Shown here piece by piece: positions 51,094 to 64,000 of a stretch of DNA of 64,000 nucleotides. The stretch is from Cacajao melanocephalus (Eukaryota; Chordata; Mammalia; Primates; Pitheciidae). Position 1 is the stretch's first letter. Every line of letters begins with the position of its first letter. Made by a program: the position numbers and the translations under genes. The stretch spans positions 37,646-101,645 of the forward strand of contig CAUYLG010017783.1 in assembly GCA_963573385.1 (NCBI GenBank). Direction: 5' to 3'. The notes beneath the pieces were generated by a model that saw only the letters and a program-made list of their open reading frames with translations, made no database searches and was not told the origin of the DNA.

Positions 51094-51839
51094 CTACATT
51101 TTTAATCTTAAAAAACTTACATAAAAGTTGGGACCTAGTAAGGTTTCCTTTCACTTATCAGCACCTTACCCTTCCCGGGAGGTTCTAAACCTCCTCAGGC
51201 AACCCGTGCCATGTGCAGTAGAGGGGCAGCCCTGGCACATAGTCATAGTCACGTTTTTAGGGCTGGAACCCACATTTCCTGCCTGCTTCTGAATCAGTCT
51301 TTCCATCAAGCTCACTTCTGATGAGAAATAAAAGATAATCCAGGGGCTATTTGCTGTTTCTTTACACACTTCTAGTCCTACTAAACCTACCCCATGTAAC
51401 CAGGCTCCACATTTCTAGAAAAAAATTTAAAAAATAATAAAACCCTATAGTCTTTTAGAACCTAGCCAAGACTATTAGGAGCAGAAAGATCCTAAGCACC
51501 CAAAACACTGAAGTTGTCCCCCAAAGCCTTTACTTATTAGTCCTGGCACAGGCTTTTCTGTACTCTTTACTCCTTTATACAGAAATATATTATTGGGCTA
51601 GCTGACTCTCCAGAATAGAAGCAACTTATTTTAAAAATAGAGGTTAAAAAAAAAGACAATTACAGGCAGGCATGCTTATCAAGGAAATCAAGAAAGTATA
51701 CAACACATTTTAGGAAATTTTTTTTCAACGTGATCACCAGGAGCAGTGATGATAAGAAACCTTTCCTTTCTCAATAAGACCACATAAAGGAAATCTTTTA
51801 TTAGGCCCAATTACTCTGATTACCACCAAATATTGAACA

Positions 51840-51995
51840 TGTAGCTATATGCCAGGCTTTACATTAAGTGCTTGACATACATTACCTAGTACAATCTTTT
51901 CAATATCCCTATTTTACATATCAGGGACCTAAGGCTCAGAAAGGTTTTTAAAAGAACAGATCTGTCTAACCCCAGAGTCTCTAACCTCTTCACTA
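51840..51995 (-). repeat. MIR fragment
   Basis: 'atatgccaggctttacattaagtgcttgacatac … attttacatatcagggacctaaggctcag' is reverse MIR. Confidence 0.7.
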
Positions 51996-52102
51996 CACTA
52001 CAGTATCCTGCATTGCTAATTGTTTTATGTAGATGTTTCAGTTGCATTGATTTTAAACTCCCTTAAAAAGTAAGAATCACAGCACTTTGCCCACTTTCCT
52101 CC

Positions 52103-52350
52103 CTGAGGCGGGCAGATCACGAGGTCAGGAGCTCAAGACCAGCCTGGCTAACACAGTGAAACCCAGTCTCTACTGAAAATCAAAAAATGGCCAAATGTGG
52201 TGGCAGGCACCTGTAATCCCAACTACTCAGGAGGCTGAGGCAGGAGAATCACTTGAACCCAGAAGTCGGAGGTTGCAATGAGCTGAGAGACGCCACTGCA
52301 CTCCAGCCCAGCTGACAGTATGAGACTCCATCTCAAAAAAAAGAAAAAAA
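52103..52350 (+). mobile_element. Alu: Alu, 5'-truncated
   Basis: Begins within the left arm ('ctgaggcgggcagatcacgaggtc') and runs to an A-rich tail (aaaaaaaagaaaaaaaag). Missing about the first 50 bases. Confidence 0.92.
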
Positions 52351-52970
52351 AGAATCAGGTCTTCTACTTATCCCAAAAGCACCCTGAACCTAAGCCAAGT
52401 TCAGAGCACTAAAAAAGGCTTTTAAATACATGCTTGACTGAACTTAGTATCAAATAACTCATTTTCTAACTGTCCTATTTCTCCAAATCCTATCAAACCA
52501 CCTGCGGAAGCATTTGAGCCCATTGCCACTTTCCAAGGAGGAAGGCAAGGATGGGCCCAACCCCACAGTGTTACTAAACACTCAGGCCTTGCTTCGTCCC
52601 TTGCACTGGGAACCCAAGGCCATAGATGACTTTAACAAAACATGGCTGAAGGAGACACGCCTGGTGCACAGCAGATTGTCCCCTAACTGAGGACACGAAT
52701 AAAACTTACCCAAAGTTTCTGTAAGCATTCAAGTTCCTTGTGTGCCCAGAGCTAAGCCCTAAGGCTGAGTCAACATCCTAACTATAGGCAAATTGGTGGA
52801 AACTAGGGTCGAAACTAGGATTCAGATAGAAAGTTACATACGTTCAGTATTACTTTTACCTAAAGGATTATGGCTACATTATTCAACTCAAAGTGATGAA
52901 AAAAATTTACCAATTTTAACAACCAAAGCTAGTTTTTAAATAACCCAAAATCTATGTATGCCACTTATGA

Positions 52971-54934
<1,964 letters not shown>

Positions 54935-54970
54935 CAGATATTTAAAACTCATGAGATTTTTACATGTTAG

Positions 54971-55285
<315 letters not shown>

Positions 55286-55578
55286 CCAATATCTCATTTT
55301 TAGAAAAAATATTTAGCAGGTACCCAGCTCATGAGCTGGGCATGTTAGTCTGTAATAGAGTCTGGTGAGTCTGAAATACAGGTTGTCAGTATAGTTAATA
55401 ACAAGGTGTCAGTAAAGTTAGTATACAGAATTAAGCATCCTCAGCCTAGTTTGGTGGGCCTGGAACAGAAGTGGCTTGGTGGGAATGGCTGGAAAGGTAG
55501 AGTAGGGGCTTCAGTAAGGGGAGAATTTGTTCTTCAATCAACGGAGAACTATCAAAGGCTTTAAATTGGCAAAATCAC

Positions 55579-55850
55579 CAGGAGCAGTGGCTCACACCTG
55601 TAATCCCAGCAATTTGGGAGGCTGAGGCAGGCAGATCACTTGAGGCCAGGTGAAACCCCATCTCTGCTAAAAATACAAAATTTAGCAGGGCGTGGTGGTG
55701 GGCACCTGTAATCTCAGCTACTCAGGAGGCTGAGGCACAAGAATCCCTTGTACCTGGAGGGTGGAGGTTGCAGTGATCCAAAAATCACACCACTGCACTC
55801 CAGCCTGGTCAACAGAGCAAAACTCTGTCTCAAAATAATAATAATGATAA
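55579..55850 (+). mobile_element. Alu: Alu with internal deletion
   Basis: Left arm lacks the 'agttcgagaccagcctggccaacatgg' block ('gaggccaggtgaaacccc' is continuous). Flanks AAATTGGCAAAATCACC / AAATTGGCAAAATTACC are a 17-bp duplication with one mismatch. Confidence 0.93.
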
Positions 55851-56560
55851 CTTCATTTTTAAATAAAAAATTGGCAAAATTACCTGATCGGAGTTTTAGA
55901 AAAATTGCTGTCAGAAATATCACTGACTAGCCGCAGATAGAGCAGGAGTGAAAACAAAACCAAGTAACTCAAAGAAGCCTTCAAGCACACTTAAAAACTA
56001 CAGGAGGCTTTGTCGGTAGATGGGATCTTCTTTTATAGATTTACGACTTCCTCTGGGAGGCTTAGAGGCTCAGGAGGTCCATAGCTTTGTCACAGGTATT
56101 ACCTACCTGTTGTCTCCTCCATTCCTGGGGAACAACTAGAACGTTGGACAACATCCAGTCATCGAGGCTCTACATGAAAAATAAAGCCAGTGCTGCTGAG
56201 AATCCATGTTCCCTCCTCCTGCCGGGGTTAGGAAGTCAAGACCACTAAACAAGACCACTGAAGAAATTGGCAAAATTGTGAGATCAGGAAAGCATAAAAA
56301 CCTCCCCAAGAGGTTTCTCTAATACTTAAGGGAGTGGAGAGTAAAAGGTCCTTTCCTGAAAAAGACATAAGGCAAATCAGAGCTCATAACAAGAGAGTAC
56401 TTCCTGCTGATGGTGTTGAAGTGCGATGAGTGCTGGTGTCACGTGTCAAAGCTGGTTCCACACAACCCCTTCCAAAAAAGGGTAAGAATACACAGCATCT
56501 TTACCTTGCTTCTTTTTCATCAATGCCTAGGAAGATTTGGAAGTCTTAAAACTGTATCTC
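55851..56560. other. Unique-looking interval
   Basis: About 700 bp between Alus with no recognised repeat, motif or coding segment. Confidence 0.5.
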
Positions 56561-56726
56561 TTCCTATGTCAAACAGGCTGGAGTGGAATGGCATGCTCAT
56601 GGCTTTACTGCAGCCTCAAGCTCCTGGGATCCAGCAATCCTCATGCCACGGCCTCCCAAGGAACTGGGACTACAAGTGTGCACCACCATGCCTGGCTCAT
56701 TTTTTTGTTTGTTTTTTTCTGTTTTT
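56561..56726 (-). mobile_element. Alu: Outer Alu, right arm
   Basis: Reverse Alu right arm ('caggctggagtggaatggc … caccatgcctggctcatttttttg'), broken at its linker by a second Alu. The left-arm remainder is at about 57118-57207. Confidence 0.8.
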
Positions 56727-57207
<481 letters not shown>

Positions 57208-57592
57208 ATGGCCCACAGATATCTCTTCTCTTTGAAAAAACACACATATTTTTGTTTTTCAGACTGATATTCAATGAACTAGCCATGTGTTTTTTAAAGG
57301 GTGGTCTATCCCCCACCTGCATCTGAACCACCAAAGTTAAAACTTGCAGATTCGTGGGCCTCAGACCCACAAAATTAAACTGTACAAAGTAGGGCCCAGA
57401 AATTGGCCTCCTTCAAACAGATCTCCAGTTGATTCTCAGGTACACTGAAGGCTGAGAACACTGGAGTTTCAGATATTCACCTGCATGGGAAGGGCACCAT
57501 CAGGAGAAAACTTTGTCCCTCTCCAAGGACAATAATGTAAGATCCACTCCTGTGATAAGCCATTAATGCAAGGCTATAAAACCATAACTTGG

Positions 57593-57888
57593 GCCAGGTC
57601 TGGTGGCTCACGTCTGTAATCCCAGCACTTTGGGAGGCCAAGGTGGGCAGATCACGAGGTCAAGAGTTCTAGACCAACCTGGCTAACATGGTGAAACCCC
57701 ATCTCTACTAAAAATACAAAAATTAGCTGGGTGTGGTGGCACATGCCTACAGTCCCAGCTATCAGGAGGCTGAGGCAGGAGAATTGCTTGAACCCAGGAG
57801 GCAGAGGTTGCAGTGAGCTGAGACAGCATCACTGTACTCCAGCCTGGGCAACTGAGCGAGACCCTATCTCAGAAAATTGATTAATTAA
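57593..57888 (+). mobile_element. Alu: Alu
   Basis: Full forward Alu with 'gatcacgaggtcaagagttc'. The tail has degraded to an (attaatt)-like repeat (gattaattaattaaa). Confidence 0.93.
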
Positions 57889-57925
57889 TTAAAGCATAAC
57901 CCATGGCTTGAGAATGCCTCTAGCC

Positions 57926-58121
57926 CAGTGATTCTCAACTGGGGCAATTTTACCCCCTAGGACACAAGGCAACGTGCAGACACATTTTTGATTGTCAAAA
58001 GTGCGGTAGGTGCTGCTGGCATCCAGTGGGTAGTGGCCAAGGATATTGCTAAATACCCCATGATGCACAGGACAGGCCCCACAACAAAAGTGCCCATTGA
58101 TGCCACAGATGAGAAGCCCTG
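57926..58121 (+). mobile_element. MER5A hAT element with perfect 8-bp target-site duplication
   Basis: cagtgattctcaactggggcaattttacccc … ggcatccagtgggtagtggcc … cacaggacaggccccacaacaaaa … gagaagccctg. CTCTAGCC occurs immediately before and immediately after. Confidence 0.95.
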
Positions 58122-58203
58122 CTCTAGCCTAAGTTGAGCCTTTTCATAAATAAATGCAGAAATGTAAACAAAAGTTACTATTTTTACCTAGCTTTTTTTT
58201 TAA

Positions 58204-58259
58204 GCTACCTAACATCCTTTTCTTTTTTCTTTTTTTTTTTTTTTTTTGCTACCTAACAT
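58204..58259 (-). mobile_element. Tail-only retroposon insertion (T-rich)
   Basis: The 12-bp sequence GCTACCTAACAT occurs at 58204-58215 and again at 58248-58259. The 32 bases between are pure pyrimidine (T with a few C). This is what a reverse-oriented insertion consisting only of a poly-A tail would leave. Confidence 0.7.
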
Positions 58260-58461
58260 TTTTTGAGCTACATTTCTTTTGTTTGATGAATTCCCACCAT
58301 ATTCAACTTGTGAGAAGCAGTGCCCACCTGCCACTACAGAAACCAAAAAGTGATACACCCCTCCCAAACCACCCTCCCCCGCCTCCTCTGTGAGGCCTGA
58401 GCATGTGACCAAGGCCTGGCCAATCAGAAGCTCCCTTCTGCAACTTTAATGTAGACCAATT

Positions 58462-58582
58462 GGGCCTGGCACGGTGGCTCATGCCTATAATCCTAGCACT
58501 TTGGGAGGCAGAGGAGAGCAGATAGCTTGAGCCCAGGAGTTTAAGACCAGCCTGGGCAACATAATGAGACCCTGTCGCAAGG
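58462..58582 (+). mobile_element. Alu monomer (FLAM-like)
   Basis: A single left-arm-like monomer ('gggcctggcacggtggctc … gagaccctgtcgcaaggc'), followed directly by an L1 3' end. Confidence 0.85.
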
Positions 58583-58589
58583 CAAAAGG

Positions 58590-58815
58590 CAAAAAGGAGG
58601 AGAGAGGAGGGGAAGGGACCAATTGATGCCAAAAAATGTGGGGTGACACTGGAGAATACAAGGGAAGGGACAAGAATTGAAAAACTGCCTATTGGGTACT
58701 GTGCTAACTTCCTGAGTGACAGGTTCAACCATACCCCAAACCTCAGCATCACACAATATACCTTCATAATAAACCTGCACACATACCCCCAGAATCCAAA
58801 ATAAAAGGTGAAGAA
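58590..58815 (+). mobile_element. L1 (PB/MA-type) 3' end
   Basis: 'attgggtactgtgctaacttcctgagtgacaggttcaacc…accccaaacctcagcatcacacaatatacc…aaacctgcacac…aatccaaaataaaag' is the end of an older L1 3'UTR. Confidence 0.85.
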
Positions 58816-59306
58816 ACCATTTTTTTAAAAACTGGGGTGACAGTCAAGAATCCATTCTACAGACAGTGACACTGGCAGCGCCAGGGCATGAACAGTGACC
58901 GTCGTTGCAGCTACAGGATGCTGCGCCAGAGCAGGCCTCAGCAGCTGGCTCACCAGACACTCTCTGCAGAGTGATTTAGGCTGTGGCTCTGGGCTCCTGG
59001 CCTCTCCTGTACCTGTCCATATCCAACCTGGCCTCTCCACACATCTGCAAACTGCCCCACAGCCTTTTTCTTAAGCAAGCCAGTGTCCATTTCAGTTACT
59101 TCAACCAAGAATCCCGAATAACGTAACCATTCCAGGAGCTTTCCCTAATCCATCATTTATAAATATCCATGCCTATCTCCTACACCTTCTAAGGCAGGGA
59201 TTAAATGCCCAAGAAGCTAAAGACACCAAAACAAAAAACCTTAAATCCACACATGATGATTCAAAGCATGCATGCAAGTGAACTGTTGGAATAGAAAACA
59301 TGGAAC
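58816..59306. other. Unique-looking interval upstream of the LDHB copy
   Basis: Moderate GC and only a few CpGs (58876-58935). It is not a CpG island and shows no obvious exon or promoter. I looked here for an LDHB first exon and did not find a convincing one. Confidence 0.5.
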
Positions 59307-59444
59307 TGGCTGTGCACTGTGGCTCATGCCTGTAATCACAACACTTTGGGAGGCTAAGGCAGGAGGAACACTCAAGCCTAGGAGTTGGAGACCAGCCTGG
59401 GCAACATGGGAAAATCTCATCTCTATAAAAAATACGAAAATTGG
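59307..59444 (+). mobile_element. Alu: Alu left arm ending at the LDHB junction
   Basis: Old forward Alu left arm ('ggctgtgcactgtggctcatgcctg … catctctataaaaaatacgaaaattgg'). It stops in the central A-rich linker. LDHB 5'-untranslated sequence follows without a gap; the right arm is absent from the window. Confidence 0.9.
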
Positions 59445-59451
59445 CATGCAG

Positions 59452-59761
59452 CTGACATTGTCTTCTCCGCACCACTGTTTCTGCGGTCTCCAGAGCCTTC
59501 TCTCTCCTGTGCAAAATGGCACTCTTAAGGAAAAACTCATTGCACCAGTTGCAGAAGAGGAGGCAACAGTCCCGAACAATAAGATCACTGTAGTGGGTGT
59601 TGGACAAGTTAGTATGGCGTGTGCTATCAGCATTCTGGGAAAGTCTCTGGCTGATGAACTTGCTCTTGTGGATGTTTTGGAAGATAAACTTAAAGGAGAA
59701 ATGATGGATCTGCAGCATGGGAGCTTATTTCTTCAGACACCCAAAATTGTGGCAGATAAAG
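59452..59761 (+). CDS. LDHB: LDHB-like exon 2 (5'UTR and first coding part, frameshifted at codon 2-3)
   Basis: The stretch 59452-59515 resembles the LDHB 5' untranslated region ('ctgacattgtcttctccgcac … ctctctcctgtgcaaa'). ATG at 59516. The canonical gene reads ATG GCA ACT CTT AAG; here ATGGCACTCTTAAGG lacks one A, so translation from this ATG leaves the LDHB frame. The LDHB frame itself is open upstream to an ATG at 59446, giving a 25-residue extension before TLKEKL. The body encodes the NAD-binding β1-αA-β2 region. The loop reads GVGQVS instead of GVGQVG (Gly33Ser), and the acidic residue that binds the adenosine ribose ([10 protein letters not shown]) is retained. It ends at DK|G with donor G|GTAATT. 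59449-59451 is CAG, so 59452 could be a splice-acceptor boundary. Confidence 0.75.
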
Positions 59762-61538
59762 GTAATTTCACTTAATGCCCGAAGTGAACAAATGTTAATT
59801 TTTTTTCATGTCCCCAAAAATACATTTGGAATTCATCTTATAGCATAATAGATTTATTTTTAAGTAAGAAAAGTTGAAGTTTTGGAACAGTTATTTCAAT
59901 ACCTGTTAATAAAATATTTATAATCTAGTTTAGTGAATGCAAATTATTGCAAAATTGTTAAACAATTATAAAATGTTTTCCCCTTTTTCCTCCTTTTATA
60001 AAAAGCTCTTATTTCTCTAATATATTCTACTTTTTATTTCTAATATATTTTACATTCATTTATTAATGGACAGCGACCTAAAATGAGATTGCTAGCCATA
60101 AATGATCACTGATATGTCACTAAGAGGAAATAACAAATTGGATTTATAGCATTATTTGGTTTATCTTACCACCTTTCTTCTATAGGTCAATTTTCTTTCA
60201 TCCATTTCTAGAAACCCACTTGGTACTGCTAAAATATACACATAGCACATTGACATTTTCCCATTGGAAGTATATGTAGAAAATGGTTATGTATTCCACA
60301 CTCCACACTAGTTATCTTTATTCTAAAACAGATGTATTCCCTAAAATGAAAGTTTGAATGCATTCTTTTCCTTAAAAATTCTTGTCTTTTTATAAACCTT
60401 TGTCTGTATTCTAAAACCTTTAGCACGGCCTGCACAGATCTCAATTTGGATACAACCTGCATTTCCTCATGCCTCATCATTCTTCTCTTCTCCCTCAGTC
60501 TCTGTAATAAAATTAGTCTTCCCATCCTGGTGAATCTGGTTTGGCAGTTTCTTCTTTTCTTCTGGGTCCAGTTTATCCTCAAGGTTAAACTGAAGTATCA
60601 CTTCTATTAACCCTCTCCCACGTACCTTCTACACATTTTATATGTAACATTTGGGGCTATTGTGTTATAATGGCTTGTTTATGTATCTGAGAACAGGCAT
60701 GTTTTAGACCCCAAAAGTATTGGTACAAAGTAATTTCAATGCCTTGAAAAAAACTAAATCACAGCTATTATTTATAAATTTGTGACATTCTGGGTACCAT
60801 GTGAAATATTTTTGCACATACTATTTCATCTATCTTCATCTTTGCAACAACCTTATGAAATGTAGAGACTATAATTACCTCCATTTTATGGGGGAGGAAC
60901 CAGACAAAGTATTAATAACCATCAAAAGGTACATTGTAATCCAGTTTAATTATGTGAATCGTCCATAACTATTGAGTCAAATGATTACATCAAATTGCAA
61001 TATCTGTATATTTTTAAAAAGGACACAGTTCTTTAAGAAAAAAATAAAATCTCCTGGGAAACTTGCAGTGATAAAAAGTAAATAAGCTTCCTACAAACAT
61101 GTTAGAAATCCAAGTTTTAGTTTCCAGACAAAACCAAACACTTCAGTGCCTTCTTGCCCTTCCTAAATTTAACTTTTTAAGATAAAAGTAACTTAAAATT
61201 GATTCCATTTTTTTTTTCCTTTTTTTTTTTTTGGCTGTTGGTGTTGTTTACACTTCATTTTATTCCTGATAGTTCATTGAATTTGTAGCCAAAAACATAT
61301 TTTGGGGTCATCTTCATTTTCTGAGGCATTTTGATGTTTGGATTATTGCAGTGTAGTTCAAGGGAGAAAAAAGGAGCCACACGAGCATTAAACTTCAAAC
61401 CCTTACAGTACAGAAAACTTAATTCACATACCTGTTCTAGCATCTTATGTGTGGTTAGGCTTTTAGAGCGTATCATATAGGATATGTTTTATTGAAGAGT
61501 TGCGTTTAAAGTACCTGTTTTTGCCTCTCTTTTTAAAG
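59762..61538 (+). other. Intron 2 of the LDHB copy
   Basis: AT-rich, 1777 bp. A reverse MIR fragment occurs at about 60790-60910. A T-rich tract at 61208-61232 lies before the 3' end. No other repeats or coding segments recognised. Confidence 0.75.
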
Positions 61539-61712
61539 ATTATTCCGTGACCGCCAATTCTAAGATTGTAGTGGTAACCGCAGGAGTCCGTCAGCAAGAG
61601 GGGGAGAGTCGTCTCAATCTGGTGCAGAGAAATGTTAACGTCTTCAAATTCATTATTCCTCAGATCGTCAAGTACAGTCCTGATTGCATCATAATTGTGG
61701 TTTCCAACCCAG
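61539..61712 (+). CDS. LDHB: LDHB-like exon 3, intact
   Basis: 174 bases, acceptor ttttaaag|ATTATT and donor CCCAG|GTATTG. It encodes the segment from DYSVTANSK through IIIVVSNP. It carries the mobile active-site loop ([11 protein letters not shown]), including the two Arg residues that clamp substrate and polarise the carbonyl (loop and ESR-L positions). The Asn that contacts the nicotinamide (VVSNP) is also present. No frameshift or stop. Length and phase agree with the canonical gene. Confidence 0.85.
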
Positions 61713-61921
61713 GTATTGTAATATTTTCAGTCTCTGTTCTGTTAAGTTCAGTGTTTTGGGGTTTTTGTTTTGGACTAAAATCAGTCCCAGTATTCACTTA
61801 CAGAAGCAATTTACATGTCTTTTTTTGTTGGCCCTAGTGGTGTTTGCAAAACAAGTGCCTCTGTTCCAGACCAAATGTTTGAAAAATGTTGAAGAGTTTT
61901 ATGTAAAGCAATTTCATGACA

Positions 61922-62243
<322 letters not shown>

Positions 62244-63799
62244 TAAAAAATAAATTTTAAAACATAATAATTTTTTTTTAAAAAAAGCAATTTTGTGTTT
62301 TTGCTTCATCTGGCTTGGTTATAGATTCTAAAGGCTTTTAAAATTTTTTTAAAAGATTATCCTGGGATGCAGAAAGAAACATTTGAATGTAGTTTCAATT
62401 TGTAAGAAACATTTTAACATATTTGACTTTTTGTCTTCTGGAAAATCCCATTATACAGAATTAAAACAGATCAACCTTGAAAAGAGGCATGTAAGAAAGG
62501 CATTAAACAAGTCTCTTTTAAAGATAGAAATAGACTGTATTGATGGACAAATATATGCTAACACCAAATGCTCTGACTTAACAATTGCTTTCCTGTCTAA
62601 CTTAACATCTACAATATGAACATTAAAGCTTCTGACTAGAAAGAATGCACTTTTTTAGCCTTAACAGCTAAAATGTGCTCCAAATGACACTGCTTTTGTC
62701 TATAGTTGCCACCAAACTTACTGCATGTTGGTGAGCATAGCAGGTACGTTTTTAAAATAGTAAATAAAATGGACTGATTATCTCTTACGCTTCACATAGA
62801 GAAAGATTATGAATAAGAGCTAGGGGAATCCCCACAGTATCTTGAGTATTGAGAGTTGGGAGCCGGCAAGGACAGAGGTTATTTCCATATTTTTACTCTG
62901 TGCAAACCAAGATTGGAGTTTATGAAATGGTTCAGTCTTAGATATAAAACTTCTCATAAATATATATGTTTGCCAGGAATGACAAGTAGGTAGCACATAG
63001 TGAGTTAATGCATCCTGTGCCTCAGGCAGGCATCGCTAAATGATTATGCAACTTTCTAGATACAGCTTCACAGCTGGATTTTCCAGGGAGTCACTTCCGC
63101 TGAATCGAAGTTGGCAAGGAAGAGTTATCCTGTACCAAATGTCCTTGAATTATCTCAGCCATTGTCTACAGATGAGTGTGGGAGCGGAGGCTGCAGGATT
63201 AACTTTCAGCTCTTCACCTTCCTTGTGTGCACATTTTTTAATTTTTACAGCTTAGCCTGCAAGTGCTGTGATCCTGTCTGGACCAGCAAGTTTTCCTCTG
63301 TGGTTTCAAGGCTATATGCCACACTGGAGCAAAGGTTCTTAGGAGCATAGATGTTCTTTCATTAAATAGAAATTTTTAATACCATGTATTACCATAATTG
63401 TTTACTGAAAGATATCTCATGCCAGAAAAATTTATGGTAGCAGGATTAGGTACATTAGTAATCAAAGGCTTCTTGGTTTATGATGACAATCATTATAATT
63501 ATGGAATGTTAAAACAAAGTGACAATCTGATTCAACCTGTTTCGTTTTTTTTTCAACTTTAAGTTAATCTGCAAAGTTCTTAAGTATTCTTGTTTCACAT
63601 AATAATGCAAATGTAAAAGCACAGTATTGCATTTTTCATGTCTTGCTATCTTCATATAAGGCTTAAAAGTTTGTATTTATCTCTCTCATTCCTGTATTCT
63701 CTAACTATGAAAAGTTAGTATTTCCGTCTTTCTGGTCACATCTCATTTGGGGCATGGGGAAGTGGGGAAAGGGAAGTGTGGGCACCCCAAGCTGCATAA

Positions 63800-64000
<201 letters not shown>

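Noticed and set aside
58303..58782. 159-codon minus-strand frame
   Set aside because: It overlaps an Alu monomer and an L1 3' end in reverse. The recognisable part is the standard Alu-derived reading.
58816..59306. LDHB promoter or exon 1 immediately upstream
   Set aside because: There are only scattered CpGs and no island, and nothing resembles the GC-rich first exon expected for LDHB. An Alu arm intervenes.
59173..59718. 181-codon minus-strand frame across the LDHB exon
   Set aside because: It is a shadow of the LDHB exon and an Alu. Exons 3 and 4 continue LDHB on the other strand.

Overview
This is primate nuclear DNA. It is AT-rich and intron or intergenic in character, and it is packed with Alu elements of several ages. 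Some are old J-like copies and monomers. A few carry AluY-type signatures, for example the copies at 47331-47640 and 52992-53276. L1 fragments and a long reverse-oriented L1, old DNA transposons (Tigger, MER2, MER5A and other hAT elements), MaLR/ERV LTRs and scattered MIR fragments fill most of the rest. The Y-type Alus point to a catarrhine primate (human, ape or Old World monkey). There are no bacterial features, rRNA or tRNA genes, or CRISPR arrays.

The only recognisable protein-coding locus is at the right edge, on the + strand: an LDHB (lactate dehydrogenase B/H chain) copy with exons at about 59452-59761, 61539-61712 and 63852 to the window end, with GT-AG introns. The two downstream exons are intact and read as ordinary LDHB. 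The first coding exon lacks one base just after the ATG, which shifts the canonical start out of frame. It also has Ser in place of the last Gly of the NAD-binding loop. Its 5' untranslated stretch abuts half an Alu, and no CpG-island promoter is visible upstream. This looks like a duplicated or partly processed copy, or a gene with a damaged or misassembled start. The 1-base loss puts an upstream ATG (59446) in frame with the LDHB body.

Layout: 1-2125 holds LTR sequence, an Alu, a pogo/Tigger-like remnant and a retroviral integrase scrap. 2309-2422 and 3396-3644 form a phase-matched pair of open, splice-flanked segments that may be unrecognised coding exons. 3.9-10.2 kb holds Alus, MIRs and an old L1 tail. 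10209-17260 is a three-level nest: an Alu split by a near full-length L1, itself split by another Alu. 17.8-26.6 kb is an Alu-free stretch of mostly unique sequence. 26.6-42 kb holds Alus, a Tigger1 next to an MST-type LTR, a hAT element and an MLT1-like LTR. 42-49.3 kb holds MER2, an L1M ORF2-end fragment split by Alus, and a hAT element split by an Alu. 49-59 kb is Alu-rich, with an L1 3' end and MER5A. 59.4-64 kb is the LDHB copy.

Most open reading frames in the window are Alu, L1 or chance reading frames and are not listed as genes. Repeat family names come from remembered consensus sequences. Boundaries are to within a few bases where target-site duplications could be seen, and otherwise approximate.
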